From: Macrostomum hystrix
Taxonomy: Eukaryota > Platyhelminthes > Macrostomidae
Assembly (NCBI GenBank): GCA_950097015.1
Contig: CATNEN010000001.1
Coordinates: 20,885,501-20,949,500, forward strand
Direction: 5' to 3'
DNA: 64,000 nt
The stretch's first letter is position 1, and every line of letters begins with the position of its first letter. The notes under the pieces were generated by a model. It saw only the letters and a program-made list of their open reading frames with translations. It did not search any database and was not told the origin of the DNA. A program made the position numbers and the translations under genes. Below are positions 1 to 12,401 of this stretch, in pieces.

Positions 1-483
1 ATTTCTATACGATTTAATAAATACGAGCTAAGTTTAATGAATTTTGTTTTGTGCTTCTGTTCTGCACTTTAGGCCTATTCCGTTTTCGTTGGACACTTTA
101 GTCTCACAGCTCTTACCGAATTTATTACAAGCTAGTTTGCACTTTATGAGTCGGAAGGTTTGGAAAGTTTTTACAACTCTGGGTCTGTGATATCAGAAGC
201 AAACGGAATACTCAAAATAATCAACTTTCATTGACTGTCTTCCTGAGTCTTTCACATTCTATTTCTAGGTCTTCAATAATTTATTCTGGGTTGTATTGAC
301 TAACTGACTTAACACCACACATACATACAAACAGAATAATATAATTGGCTCGTTAATAGGAATAAATATGCGAGCGCTTCTTCATAGACATACGAGTATA
401 AAAAAGACATATCTTAATAGACATATCAAACGTTGAAATCGCAAAAAACTTTCTACAAAAAAAAGAAAAAAAACTAACGACAG
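1..483. other. AT-rich sequence, probably intron of gene A
   Basis: No exon is recognisable here. The sequence runs directly into a splice acceptor (CAG at 481-483) of gene A. That exon starts in phase 1 in the middle of an EGF series, so this stretch is best read as intron, with the upstream exons outside the window. Confidence 0.6.
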
Positions 484-2870
484 GTGCTTACGGGGCAACC
501 TGCTCTGTGAACCCGGACGACTGCGTGCTGCCCGGCACCAAACAGAGCGTGTGCGCTCACGCCTCGAGCTGCACGGACGGCCTGGCCTCATTCACCTGCC
601 ACTGCCTGCCCGGATATGAGGGCGCCAACTGCTCGGTGGACATCAACGAGTGCGAGCTGTTCCGTCAGCCGTGTCGCAACGGAGCTGTCTGCAAGGACCT
701 GCTGGCTGACTACGCCTGCACCAACTGCCCGTCAGAGTTCGGCGGCAAGAACTGCAGCGTCAGGCTGACCGGCTGCGACTCCGCGCCGTGTCGGAATGGC
801 GCCACCTGCGAGCCGGTTCTCTTGAGAGAGTTGCCGACACCTGAGCACGGACACCTGTGCACCTGCGCCGAAGGATGGACGGGCTCTCAGTGCAACCTCA
901 CAACCCTGGTCTCATTCAACGGCTCCACCAGCTTCAGCGCCCTGCTCAGCATCGCAGCCTCGAGCAGCTCGGCTGACTGGACCTTCGAGCTCTCATTCCG
1001 GAGCAGTCTCACCCAGTTCGATCTTCTTCGGCTGTCCTCAGACTCGGGACTCATCCGAGTCGGTGCTCACAACTCCAGCCTCGTGCTGCTGCTGCTGAAT
1101 AGCAGCTCATCGTCTGTGATTGGTCAGACCAAGTGGCCAATCAGTGAAAGTTTGGCTGCTGCTGATTGGCTCACACTGTCAGTCAGCCTGACCAATGGCA
1201 GTGCGACACTGACTCAGACGGGGTCGTCAGGAGTGAGGCAGTCTCTCACACAGCTGGTTGACGGACTGTCGCACACATTCAAGCGAGGCTCAGTGTCAGT
1301 TCGGGTCGGAGGCGACGCAGCATCGGCCAGTGGCGGCTTCCGCGGCTGCGTGCGGGATGTGCGACTCGCGACTTCCAACTTGACATTCGTCGCCATGGAG
1401 ACCACGGTGGAGTCGAGCAACGCGACCTGGGGAGTGTGCAGTCGATCGGTGCAGTGCGGCAGCCCATGGCCCTGTGAGCTGAGCACGAGCTCGAGGTGCT
1501 TGGATGTGTGGAATGACTTTGTGTGCCAGTGCGCAGCGGACTTTGGTGGCCGCAACTGTTCCGTGCGACTTCCATCGTTCTCATTCGGACTGGGTGGCAA
1601 CGCGTCCTCAGCGAGCTTCGAGTCAGTGCCCGCCGTTTCAAGCGTGTTCGGCGGCGACTCGTGGACGATCGAGCTGAAGCTGGTGACTCTGTCTCCGAGA
1701 GCGTTTCTGATGCTGCTGGGCGACCCGAGCGACTCGGCGACTACTCCGCGACTGCTCGTCACGGTGAGTAAAGTTTACTCGTAGTCCCGGCGAATTGCTT
1801 CAGTAGTGATTTTTATACATATACCATACATACTGCTCACATTTCAGATTAACCCTGCAGGCCTTCTGTTTACCCAACTGCTGCTTAGCAACGGCTCCCT
1901 TGTCGCATCGCTAACATCCTCAGTCTCTGTGGCTACGGGGAGTTTTGTCTACGTAAGGATCTACTTATCGATCAAGGGACATGATGTTGAGATGTCTTTG
2001 TCAGTGGCGTCGTCAATGAAGTCAGCATCACCGAGCTGTGCAGCCGTTCTGCCGCGGCTGTCCAATCAGCTCATCATCGGTGGCTTCAGCGGAGCCACTG
2101 CAGCTTCCACACTGAAGATGTCTCTGCCGAGCAGCAGTGGCAGGAGGCTGAGGAGATCTGCTGCCGTCCTGCCGGTGAGCGTTGCATCAGCAGCCGGCAA
2201 TGTGACGGCATTCCGCGGCGTCCTGAGCTCCATCAGACTGAACGGTCAAAACACACTGCTTCTGGGATCCGTGGCATCCAGCTTGGTTGAGCGCCTGCCA
2301 GGAGCCGTGCTGCCGAGCTCCTCGGAAGGCGTGGCCATCGGTGCCACCCCGGAGAACTTCTGCGACACTTTCAAGCCATGCAAGAATGGAGCGACCTGCA
2401 CAAATGTTTTCTACTTTTCGTACTCGTAAGTGAGAAGGCTGTTAATGATGGCCTGAAGAACTGGGAATTTTATCGCCTAACACAATTTCAAGCTTTTCTT
2501 GAATCTCTCGAATCTGCAGCTGCAAGTGCGCCAGCGGGTGGCGAGGTGCCGAATGCACAGACAGGGACTTTGCTCAGCCTAGTGGTCTCTCTACTGCCGT
2601 CGTCATCGGCGTTGTCGTTTCCGTCGTGGCAGTGATTTGCGCAGTGGCAGGTGAGCAGAATCAATTGTTTTATTCACGATTTCAGTCACGATGATGAGTG
2701 GCACCACTTTCCATTGATCAGGGATTGTGACCCTGAAGATCTTGCGCTCGTCAGCAGGGCAGGAAAAGCCGCCCTCAACAGACATCGACGAGGACGGTCC
2801 GACATGTGTTCGAATGGGACACCTGAGACCTGAGGGAACGAAACCGTGCAAACAAGAAATGTTTTTCTGA
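484..2870 (+). CDS. Crumbs-like receptor A (5' partial)
   Basis: Four exons read in one frame: 484-1763, 1848-2425, 2520-2650 and 2722-2870 (stop TGA). All introns are GT/AG. In order the product has the end of one EGF, three EGF-like modules (NPDDC, INEC, LTGC starts), a laminin-G domain, an EGF (VQCG), a second laminin-G split over exons 1 and 2, an EGF, a transmembrane helix (AVVIGVVVSVVAVICAV) and a tail of about 50 residues. It is a type I membrane protein of the Crumbs family by domain order. The tail lacks GTYxPS and ERLI, and ends in QEMFF. It resembles the tail of gene B (DGP, VR, GHLR, EG motifs), so A and B are sister paralogues. Compared with gene C it lacks laminin-G 3. The first exon is nearly identical to those of B and C. 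Signal peptide and first EGFs must lie upstream of the window. Function in polarity is an inference from the family. Confidence 0.82.
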
Positions 2871-4341
2871 ACAGTGTACAGTGACGCAATGGGATTTGAG
2901 TTTTCTTATGACATTTTTGTATCTGAGGTGCAGACAATATTCTTTAGTTTTCCGTTGCTTTTTTGTCCCATATCAGTAGGGAAATGTTCTAAATGGCTGA
3001 AATTTTCCTGAAGGGTATATTCATGACTATGCCTGGCCCCTTCTCAATGTCATGGTACTGGAGGTTTTGCGCATTCAGTTTTATTTTATTCACGAGTGCC
3101 TAATAGATCCTTCAGTCCGCAACCTGCTATCATTGTATCACCAACGAGGGTATTGTGTCAGTGCAGGTTTTCTGTGGGTTCTACCTAATTTTGTGGAACG
3201 ACGCAATGAGTGCTTGTGACTAAACGCTTTTTTAATGTGTCAGCCGATTTCTAAAGGTAAGTTTGTCAAAGCAAAACTCAAACGAAGCAGTAAGGGTGAT
3301 GGATTTTTCAATCCAACTGTTCTACTTATACATTCTGGAATATAATTAATCGTCATCTAAGCAACCCGCATATGTTTATAGATCATTTCATGTTTACTTT
3401 TAAATTTCTTTTAAGTTTTACGCTCATCAGGTAGCTTAGAGTAATTTTGTCACATTTTAGTTCTCCCTACATTTTACCTTCCTAAATTAAAAATGTAACC
3501 CTCCCCAAAAAAACGAATTAGCACTTGGTTAAAACTTTATGACGTGTCCTGTAGTAAACAGAAAAAGTAGTGCATTTGTATGGCTCGATATTGGCAGTAA
3601 GTTTACAATTTATCGATCGAGTGGTGGCTTCTATTTTAAGACGCGAACGCGTGGAAGAGGTTTCTAAGAATGGCACTAGAATGTATTCAGAGGAGTTAAA
3701 ACAAAGTACAAGCGTTCCCAAGAAAACTTCGAAAACTGTTTTAACGATCGCAATACATAGAGAAAATATGAAAATACGCAGCGCTTATAATGCAGGTAGA
3801 AAGCCAATTTACATGTACGGACAGATATGACTGAGCGAAGTGCAATCGTTCGGCACCACCTCAAAAGCTTTTCTGTACAGAGGCCAAGTAAACTTACTCC
3901 CGACCTTCCATTCGGTCGTTTTTCGCGTCGTGAGTAGACTATCCTAGCAGTATAGCGAGTAAAATAGGAAACACTGAATGAGCTGCATTTGCTGCATTTT
4001 CCAATTCTTCAATGGGATAGAAATTTGCAAATAAAATTTACATTTTAAATGTGATATATGAATCTTCAAAAATTATCCATAAGATTTGATACACTTGTTC
4101 CATCTGTCTATACTCTACAGTACGCGCCAAGCAACTACAAAAAACGCGAGCAATTTCATACGAGCTATTTTTGTTACACAAGTAAACAGATGAATACTTT
4201 GCCGATTGGCACATACAATGTCTGGCAGAAGGAGGGCTAGCTTAATAAGTAGTCTAAAATTGGGCGAGTTTTGACATCGCACGCGTCATGAGCGCGCATT
4301 TTTTTGACGAACTGTAAGTTTTTACTCGATGCACGCCAGAC
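2871..4341. other. intergenic, AT-rich
   Basis: Follows the stop codon of gene A and presumably starts with its 3' UTR. No further exon, RNA gene or clear tandem repeat was seen. The short open frames lack splice context or recognisable motifs. Confidence 0.5.
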
Positions 4342-4672
4342 ATTAATAATATAACAATAATTGCAGAAGGGTAGCAGGCAATGGCACAATGGTGACACTC
4401 GCTGACTCCTGAGCACACACGCGCACAAATGGTGTGCAAGGCACACACTCACACAGGTGTGTACATCTGCCGTGACTGTCTCATCGTTAGGCAGTGTACA
4501 CTACGCTGTGCCTTGGAGTTTGGCACTCAAGGGCAAAAATTACATGACAAGCCCCCAAGCCTTCTCTCCGTGGCTGCGCCCCAAATGAATATGTGGCCTC
4601 GCCGCGGAATCGAGCTCAGGGACCTTGGTGCGAGAGGCAAACGCGTTAGACCACTCGGCCACTCACCCCCTG
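4342..4672 (-). mobile_element. tRNA-Leu-like SINE, copy 1
   Basis: Read on the minus strand, the head has a good polymerase III box A (TGGCCGAGTGG) followed by TCTAACGCGTTTGCCTCTCG and a box B-like GAGCTCGATTCC. It continues with a GGGCGCAGCC(G) body and a stretch GTGTACACTGCCTGACGAT-like, and ends in GCAATTATT with ATT-rich repeats. The same order is found in five other copies in this window. This copy is nearly full length and has the best preserved tRNA head. Confidence 0.8.
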
Positions 4673-5056
4673 ACTCGATTACCTTAGTTCTGAATGCACA
4701 AATAATTTCTCTTGCTGATGTCTGTGAAACAGCATACGAACATGAAGTACACGACCCTGACAACCGTCGCTGGCACACGCGACAGTCCAACTGTCAGCGG
4801 CAGTTTTTTCACAGCTACACCCAGTGGAAGGGTTTAATGAGGGTTGGATAGCGAATTCTGCTGTGCTATTTAATTGCAAATTAGACTTACATGTGTCTCC
4901 TGCCTCAGTCTTTGCATTGACAACTATTGGAAAGGCAACAGCTCAACCCCTTGTAGTGTCGGCATGTTTATTTTATAATGCGTATATTTCTACCTGAAGT
5001 AACATATTCGCGCACTCAATATTAATGAATTATTATAATGTATGTTATAGGGTTGT
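4673..5056. other. intergenic
   Basis: No gene or repeat family recognised between the SINE and the GC-rich promoter-like block. Confidence 0.4.
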
Positions 5057-5330
5057 TTTTTGTACATGCGCGCCCAGCCAGGCCTACGCACGCGATCGGC
5101 CGGTCACCCTGCTCTACAGCCAAGACATCGGACTAACCCCAGTCTGGTGGGCCCAGCCAATAGGAGGACGGCTGGCCAATTTGATGCGACCCGACTTAAG
5201 CGCGATACCCCGGGCCGGGCCAATCAGCAGCCAGTTCGTTAACCGGCAGGGTCGACCTGGCAGGAGAACAAGCGGCGCGGCCGGCACCCAGGCTTTGATG
5301 AGGGTTGGTGCGGGCGCTTGACTATATAAC
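5057..5330 (+). promoter_or_regulatory. GC-rich promoter-like block with CCAAT boxes and TATA box
   Basis: A 270-bp GC-rich island in AT-rich surroundings. It has three CCAAT boxes (5157-5161, 5176-5180, 5220-5224) followed by TATATAA at 5323-5329. This is the layout of a polymerase II promoter reading to the right. No open frame of note follows up to the hAT element at 6262, so the transcript would start with a long leader or belong to a decayed element such as a solo LTR. I did not find matching direct repeats that would prove an LTR. Confidence 0.4.
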
Positions 5331-6261
5331 TGACTATTGCATTGTCATTTTGTTTCCATCGTCGTGTGTCTTTTCGTGTGTATTATCGTGTGTTTTTCGT
5401 CGTTGCAATCGTTGTTACGCATCCTAGTAATAGATACCGGGACAGGTAAACCGGTCCAACTAGCTAGTCGAAGAAGACCCCACACTCAATCCCACGTCAG
5501 TAAGTAGCTTGCGCTGAGCTCGGCACGTCTGGCCAACTGCTGACGGAGTGTTAGATAGGGATTGGCAAGCACGGAAGTACTCTCCATATCGCCGACAATC
5601 ATCGGTGGGACGCCGTCGAATTGACATTAGGTGTGGCAGGATAGAACTATCGTTGTGCCATAGTGCGGAAGTGCTTGCTGGTCGCCTCGGTTTCAGACTA
5701 GGGACTTTGGGTTAGGTTTCGTGTTATTTGTCTTGTTTTGTCATAGGGACTATCTGTTTGTCTAGGAGTTATTTGTGTCAAATATCATGTTATTTTCGTG
5801 AATTCTTGTTGATGTCCAGAGTATTTTCGAGTAGAGTTCGCATGTTCTTGTGTTGAGGCTACCGAGATTTTGTTAGTAATTTACCAGTGCGGGTTGTGAG
5901 TTTAATATTTAACCAAGTACAGTACCTGGCAGGGAACGGAAAGAGCGCTGCCAGGGGAATTAATCATTCATAGCTTTCTCTTGTTAACTAATTAACACTT
6001 AATTATCAGCTGTTTAGCTTGGAATCCCGAATCGTCTTGTCTTCGTTATTTTCGAGTTACGGCAATAGAGTCTCTCGCAAAGAGTAGGGACACCCGACCT
6101 CATTTAGGGATCTCAACGCAGAGAGACCTAAGTCAAAATATCACACCCTGCTTGGCTCGAGATGTCCTAATTTTAACAGCATTAAATTAAGCACTTTAGA
6201 AGTTTAGAAGGTACTGTTCCTACATAAATAGAAATTAGAAACAAAAATAAAAACATAAAGA
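5331..6261. other. leader-like or intergenic sequence
   Basis: Downstream of the promoter-like block. There is a splice donor-like GTAAGT near 5500 but no coding frame. Nothing else is recognised. Confidence 0.35.
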
Positions 6262-7468
6262 CCTACTCCGGCAAACTCCGGCCCGCGGGCCAGATGCGGC
6301 CCTCGAAGCTCCCAAATCCGGCCCGTTGCCCCATCTCATCTCTCCCGTGTCTCATCTCTCCCGTGTCTCATCTCTCCCGTGTCTCATCTCTCCCGTGTCT
6401 CATCTCTCCCGTGTCTCATCTCTCCCGTGTCTCATCTCTCCCATGTCTCATCTCTCCCGTGTCTCATCTCTCCCGTGTCTCATCTCTCCCGTGTCTCATC
6501 TCTCCCGTGTCTCATCTCTCCCGTGTCTCATCTCTCCCGTGTCTCATCTCTCCCGTGTCTCATCTCTCCCGTGTCTCATCTCTCCCGTGTCTCATCTCTC
6601 CCGTGTCTCATCTCTCCCGTGTCTCATCTCTCCCGTGTCTCATCTCTCCCGTGTCTCATCTCTCCCGTGTCTCATCTCTCCCATGTCTCATCTCTCCCGT
6701 GTCTCATCTCTCCCGTGTCTTATCTCTCCCGTGTCCTATCTCTCCTGTGTCTTTTCTCTCATGTGTCTCATCGCTCTCGTGTCTCATCTCTCCAGTGTCT
6801 CATCTCTCCCGTGTCTTATCTCTCCCGTGTCCTATCTCTCCCGTGTCTTATCTCTCCCGTGTCTAATCTCTCCCCATACTGTCTTATCTCTCCCGTGTCT
6901 CATCTCTCCCGTGTCTCATCTCTCATGTGTCTAATCTCTCTCGTGTATCATCTTTCTGTGTCTCATCTCTCCCGTGTATCATCTTTCTGTGTCTCTCGTG
7001 TATCACCTTTCTGTGTCTCATCTCTCCCGTGTCTCATCTCTCCTGTGTCTCATCTCTCTCGTGTATTATCTTTCTGTGTCTCATCTCTCCCGTGTCTAAT
7101 CTCTCTCGTGTATCATCTTTCTGTGTCTCATCTCTCCCGTGTATCATCTTTCTGTGTCTCATCTCTCTCGTGTATCATCTTTCTGTGTCTCATCTCTCCC
7201 GTGTCTTATCTCTCCCGTGTCCTATCTCTCCCGTGTCTTATCTCTCCCGTGTCTAATCTCTCCCCATACTGTCTTATCTCTCCCGTGTCTCATCTCTCCC
7301 GTGTCTAATCTCTCCCGTGTATCATCTTTCTGTGTCTCATCTCTCCCGTGTCTCATCTCTCCCGTGTCTCATCTCTCCCCTATCTCATATTTATGCAGTC
7401 AATGCGGCCCGCTGTCGTCTTTTAGGTTCTCTCTTTGGCCCGCCAGCAAATAAGTTTGTCTACCCCTG
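6262..7468 (-). mobile_element. hAT-type non-autonomous element with internal 16-bp minisatellite, copy 1
   Basis: The right end read inward is CAGGGGTAGACAAACTT, a typical hAT terminal repeat. The left end matches the other terminus (GGCAAACTCCGGCCCGCGGG) but its outermost seven bases are degraded, and no 8-bp target duplication is visible. Nearly all of the interior (about 6325-7385) is a 16-bp tandem repeat, GTCTCATCTCTCCCGT, with variants. A second copy in opposite orientation lies at 38297-39250 with the same sub-terminal sequence. The long open frames here exist because the repeat has few stops. Confidence 0.75.
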
Positions 7469-8583
7469 GTTTAGGTTGTGATTTTTGAGTAGTTGATAGT
7501 TAACACTTCGTTTAACACCGCTGTTTGATTTTCATGCAAAAAATATTTTTTGCAAAAGGGCAAACTTTTTAAAGGGACAGCTAGGATGAAATATTTAATT
7601 GGTACAGCAATGCCGCTGATTTTATCTTGCAGCAGATTAGGGTAAGCTACCGCTTTGTCACCTGGCCCTTGGCTCCCATTAAGTTGAATCGCCAATTGTA
7701 CGAGCGCATTATAATGTATTTTGCGTCATTTTCTAAATTTTTTATATCATTTAGGTTTTTTGTACCCTTGTCTAGTGTTGTTCGTTATTTCGCTATTTTG
7801 TGATTTAAAAAAACTTTTGTATAATGAAAGTGTTAATCCAACATTTTAGTGTGAAGCATGATATTTTCTAAGCTTTCCAGCTTTTTTGAATAGAAACGTC
7901 AGCTTGAATGGTCAGCCGAACCGAATATTCAGTCAATGAATTAATTAAGATTGTTATATTATCTCTTTACGGCGGAAACGATTCAATCTTGAGACCAGCT
8001 GTGTTGTTTTAAAAGTGCAGTAAATTCAAAACATTGCTGCAAAATAGATCTCCTGGAAACACGAAAAGGAAAACACTGCAACGACAAAAATGCGCCAAAT
8101 GCGCTGTTTTTGGAAAGGTGAATTGTTTTTTAGCTACCTTAAGCGCTGTTTACAATTGTGATAACTTTGTGATAATCTATTTAAAGATACAAGCCTGTTG
8201 GCCTAGTGTTAGAGTAAATAGACTGTTTACTCACGTGTTGTGCGGCTAAAATTGTTGTTTCAGCAGGTCGTGTTATCTTTGAATTGCTGTCGTACATGTA
8301 TGGCGCTGATTTATGTTCGCAGTAGATCAGGATGTTTTTTGCGGAAAGTCTATTGTCCTGAATAATTTTCCATGTGCAGCCAAAGCAAATAAACATATTG
8401 AAATATCCTGGCCTTCATATGCCACAAAATTATTTTTTAGATTGTTGTTGACTCATCACAATGTGCTCATTAAAATGCGAAATGAAAGGCATTTTGAGTA
8501 AGTGAAATACGGGCCTCGGCAGCTTCGAACTTACTGCGAAAGAGGTCGGGATTTCTGTTTCAGCCCAACGGAAGCAATTTAAT
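7469..8583. other. intergenic, AT-rich
   Basis: No recognisable gene, repeat or RNA seen. Confidence 0.4.
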
Positions 8584-8983
8584 TATGTCATTAAGTAAGG
8601 CGCTTAAAGTTCTGTCAGCCCACCCAGCTGTAAAATGTGTACCGCATCGGGCTGGGGTCAGTCAGATTAATGGACTGGGATATTATCCTCCACCAAACCT
8701 GCTGGAGGGGCACCGCGAACAGCCGCCAATCCGGAGCGGCAGCCCCGATAACTTCTTCCCGGTAGCGAAAAGTCCTTGCAAACCAGACTCAGAAGGATAT
8801 CTCAGCCCTCATCATGACCCTCACAGGCCATGGAGCAAAACGTGCCCGAGAGAACGAGGATGCTCAACACTTTGCTCTTTCTATTGGGATAGGCTCACCC
8901 AACTGGGACCAAATCCACCCATGGATGACGCTTGTAGACTCGAGAACATCCCACGGCTCGTCCGGTTCTTCAGGGCTACCACA
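8584..8983 (+). other. GC-rich block of unknown origin next to a SINE
   Basis: About 400 bp of higher GC content than the flanks, ending at the tRNA-like head of SINE copy 2. One frame is open for 134 codons but shows no recognisable domain. It could be a remnant of a retroelement or a SINE-linked unit. I cannot identify it. Confidence 0.3.
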
Positions 8984-9215
8984 GGATGAGAGTGGCAGAA
9001 CGGTCTAACGCGTTTGCCTACACTGCCTATGAGAAATTCGGGGCAGATGTACACACCTGTGTGAGGGTATGCCTGCGTACCGAATATGTGTGCGTTTATG
9101 CTCAGGAGTCAGCGAAGTGGGCAGAATTGCTTCCTCGCTGTCTGCGGGTCCTGTGTCACCAAAGGATGTACAATTGCTTGCAGTCCTCATGCAATAATTG
9201 TAATTCAACTTTTAT
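8984..9215 (+). mobile_element. tRNA-Leu-like SINE, copy 2 (internally deleted)
   Basis: Starts with GAGTGGCAGAACGGTCTAAC and GTTTGCCT like the other copies. It then jumps to the CACTGCCTATGAGAAA and GGCAGATGTACACACC part, losing box B and the middle of the body. It ends in CAATAATTGTAATT. Confidence 0.7.
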
Positions 9216-9914
9216 CGCTCCGCAATACACAGGAAGAGCAGACATCGCACACAACACACCCAAATCACTTTATTGCTTACTAATAGTAGTAAGTTAATAG
9301 CATGAAACGAATCACATGACACACAAAATATTGCTATTATTTATCGTTTCAACAAATTTGCAAAACACAAGTTGTTTTCAGATTAAATTCCGCCATGCTT
9401 TGAAGCAGCGAAGCAATCTGTGATTGGCTACACATCTTCTTACTAAATTGGCATTGTATTTGGAAGGCTGTACAACAGATTTCCTCGGTGGAAGTTCTGC
9501 CTATTGACTACTCACTCGCACAGTTTATTAAAGAACTATTCATGGATACATAAAATGGACGCTCCGCTATTTGCTTGAAACTTTTAGCATCATGGATGAT
9601 GAGTAAGAAGATAGTTGCTTTCATCGCCTGCTGCCTACCACACCTGTCCAGTCTATTGTTGCAGGGCCAGTTGCACGACTCACATTAACACCTGTCAAAA
9701 TGAATCTTTCTTTAAAGACGAAGAGAAGCATGGAGGCAGTTATTGCTGCTCTATTCTCGAGTAAGGTTAGGTGACTGGCAGGCAAAGGAGAGCTGCAACA
9801 AGAAGATGGAATTATTCAAGGTATTTAACACGCGCTACTGTATTTACTATCCGCTGAAAAGTTATAGCTAAATCTCTATAATATGAACAGATAATAGCAG
9901 AACATGATCAAATC
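9216..9914. other. intergenic
   Basis: No gene or repeat recognised. Confidence 0.4.
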
Positions 9915-12305
9915 TATTAAAGAGATTGGGAGGGGAGGTATTAGAAATTGGGAAGGGAGCCATTAGAGATTAGGAGGGGAGCTATTAGAGATTGGGAGGG
10001 GAGCTATTAGAGATTTGGAGGGGAGCTATTAGAGATTGGGAGGGGAGCTATTAGAGATTGGGAGGGGAGCTATTAGAGATTGGGAGGGGAGCTATTAGAG
10101 ATTTGGAGGGGAGCTATTAGAGATTGGGAGGGGAGCTATTAGAGATTAGGAGGGGAGCTATTAGAGATTGGGAGGGGAGCTATTAGAGATTGGGATGGGA
10201 GTTATTAGAGATTAGGAGGGGAGCTATTAGAGATTGGGAGGGGAGTTATTAGAGATTAGGAGGGGAGCTATTAGAGATTGGGAGGGGAGTTATTAGAGAT
10301 TGGGAGGGGAGTTATTAGAGATTGGGAGGGGAGTTATTAGAGATTAGGAGGGGAGTTATTAGAGATTGGGAGGGGAGTTATTAGAGATTGGGAGGGGAGT
10401 TATTAGAGATTGGGAGGGGAGTTATTAGAGATTGGGAGGGGAGTTATTAGAGATTGGGAGGGGAGCTATTAGAGATTGGGAGGGGAGTTATTAGAGATTG
10501 GGAGGGGAGTTATTAGAGATTGGGAGGGGAGCTATTAGAGATTGGGATGGGAGTTATTAGAGATTGGGAGGGGAGCTATTAGAGATTGGGAGGGGAGTTA
10601 TTAGAGATTGGGAGGGGAGCTATTAGAGATTGGGAGGGGAGGGGATTGGGAGGGGAGCTATTAGAGATTGGGAGGGGAGCTATTAGAGATTGGGAGGGGA
10701 GTTATTAGAGATTGGGAGGGGAGCTATTAGAGATTGGGAGGGGAGGGGATTGGGAGGGGAGTTATTAGAGATTGGGAGGGGAGCTATTAGAGATTGGGAG
10801 GGGAGGGGATTGGGAGGGGAGCTATTAGAGATTGGGAGGGGAGCTATTAGAGATTGGGAGGGGAGTTATTAGAGATTGGGAGGGGAGCTATTAGAGATTG
10901 GGAGGGGAGGGGATTGGGAGGGGAGCTATTAGAGATTGGGAGGGGAGCTATTAGAGATTGGGAGGGGAGCTATTAGAGATTGGGAGGGGAGCTATTAGAG
11001 ATTGGGAGGGGAGTTGTTAGAGATTGGGAGGGGAGCTATTAGAGATTGGGAGGGGAGCTATTAGAGATTGGGAGGGGAGCTATTAGAGATTGGGAGGGGA
11101 ACTATTAGAGATTGGGAGGGGAGCTATTAGAGATTGGGAGGGGAGTTATTAGAGATTGGGATGGGAGCTATTAGAGATTGGGAGGGGAGCTATTAGAGAT
11201 TGGGAGGGGAGTTGTTAGAGATTGGGAGGGGAGCTATTAGAGATTGGGAGGGGAGCTATTAGAGATTGGGAGGGGAGCTATTAGAGATTGGGAGGGGAGT
11301 TATTAGAGATTGGGATGGGAGCTATTAGAGATTGGGAGGGGAGCTATTAGAGATTGGGAGGGGAGTTATTAGAGATTGGGAGGGGAGCTATTAGAGATTG
11401 GGAGGGGAGCTATTAGAGATTGGGAGGGGAGCTATTAGAGATTGGGAGGGGAGTTATTAGAGATTGGGATGGGAGCTATTAGAGATTGGGAGGGGAGCTA
11501 TTAGAGATTGGGAGGGGAGTTATTAGAGATTGGGAGGGGAGCTATTAGAGATTGGGAGGGGAGGGGATTGGGAGGGGAGCTATTAGAGATTGGGAGGGGA
11601 GCTATTAGAGATTGGGAGGGGAGCTATTAGAGATTGGGAGGGGAGCTATTAGAGATTGGGAGGGGAGCTATTAGAGATTGGGAGGGGAACTATTAGAGAT
11701 TGGGAGGGGAGCTATTAGAGATTGGGAGGGGAGTTATTAGAGATTGGGATGGGAGTTATTAGAGATTGGGAGGGGAGCTATTAGAGATTGGGAGGGGAGC
11801 TATTAGAGATTGGGAGGGGATTTATTAGAGATTGGGAGGGGAGCTATTAGAGATTGGGAGGGGAGTTATTAGAGATTGGGATGGGAGTTATTAGAGATTG
11901 GGAGGGGAGCTATTAGAGATTGGGAGGGGAGGGGATTGGGAGGGGAGCTATTAGAGATTGGGAGGGGAACTATTAGAGATTGGGAGGGGAGCTATTAGAG
12001 ATTGGGAGGGGATTTATTAGAGATTGGGAGGGGAGCTATTAGAGATTGGGAGGGGAGTTATTAGAGATTAGGAGGGGAGTTATTAGAGATTAGGAGGGGA
12101 GTTATTAGAGATTAGGAGGGGAGTTATTAGAGATTAGGATGGGAGTTATTAGAGATTGGGAGGGGAGCTATTAGAGATTGGGAGGGGAGTTATTAGAGAT
12201 TAGGAGGGGAGTTATTAGAGATTAGGAGGGGAGCTATTAGAGATTGGGAGGGGAGTTATTAGAGATTGAGAGGGGAGTTATCGAAAATTGGGAGGGGAGC
12301 TTTCG
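9915..12305. repeat. 2.4-kb minisatellite, 22-bp unit, upstream of gene B
   Basis: About one hundred copies of a 22-bp unit with core GATTGGGAGGGGAGCTATT. Point variants are frequent (GAGTTATT, GGGATGGG, TTAGGAGG). A shortened GGGAGGGGATT junction recurs at several places, pointing to higher-order duplication. One strand is purine-rich with GGGAGGGG runs. The array ends about 100 bp before the start codon of gene B. Confidence 0.95.
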
Positions 12306-12401
12306 GTAAGCTATCATTATGGATGGATGGACATACGCGATGGATGATGGCATTGCTAGAGCTAATACTACCTTTATCGGCAGCCCCCAGGGGTTTCTGT
12401 C

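Noticed and set aside
5041-5475. Solo LTR
   Set aside because: Promoter elements are present but I found no paired TG...CA ends or target duplication.
6294-7453. Overlapping frames with LSRVSSLPCLISPVSH-like repeats
   Set aside because: 16-bp repeat inside the hAT element, open in all three frames because a 16-bp unit cycles through them.
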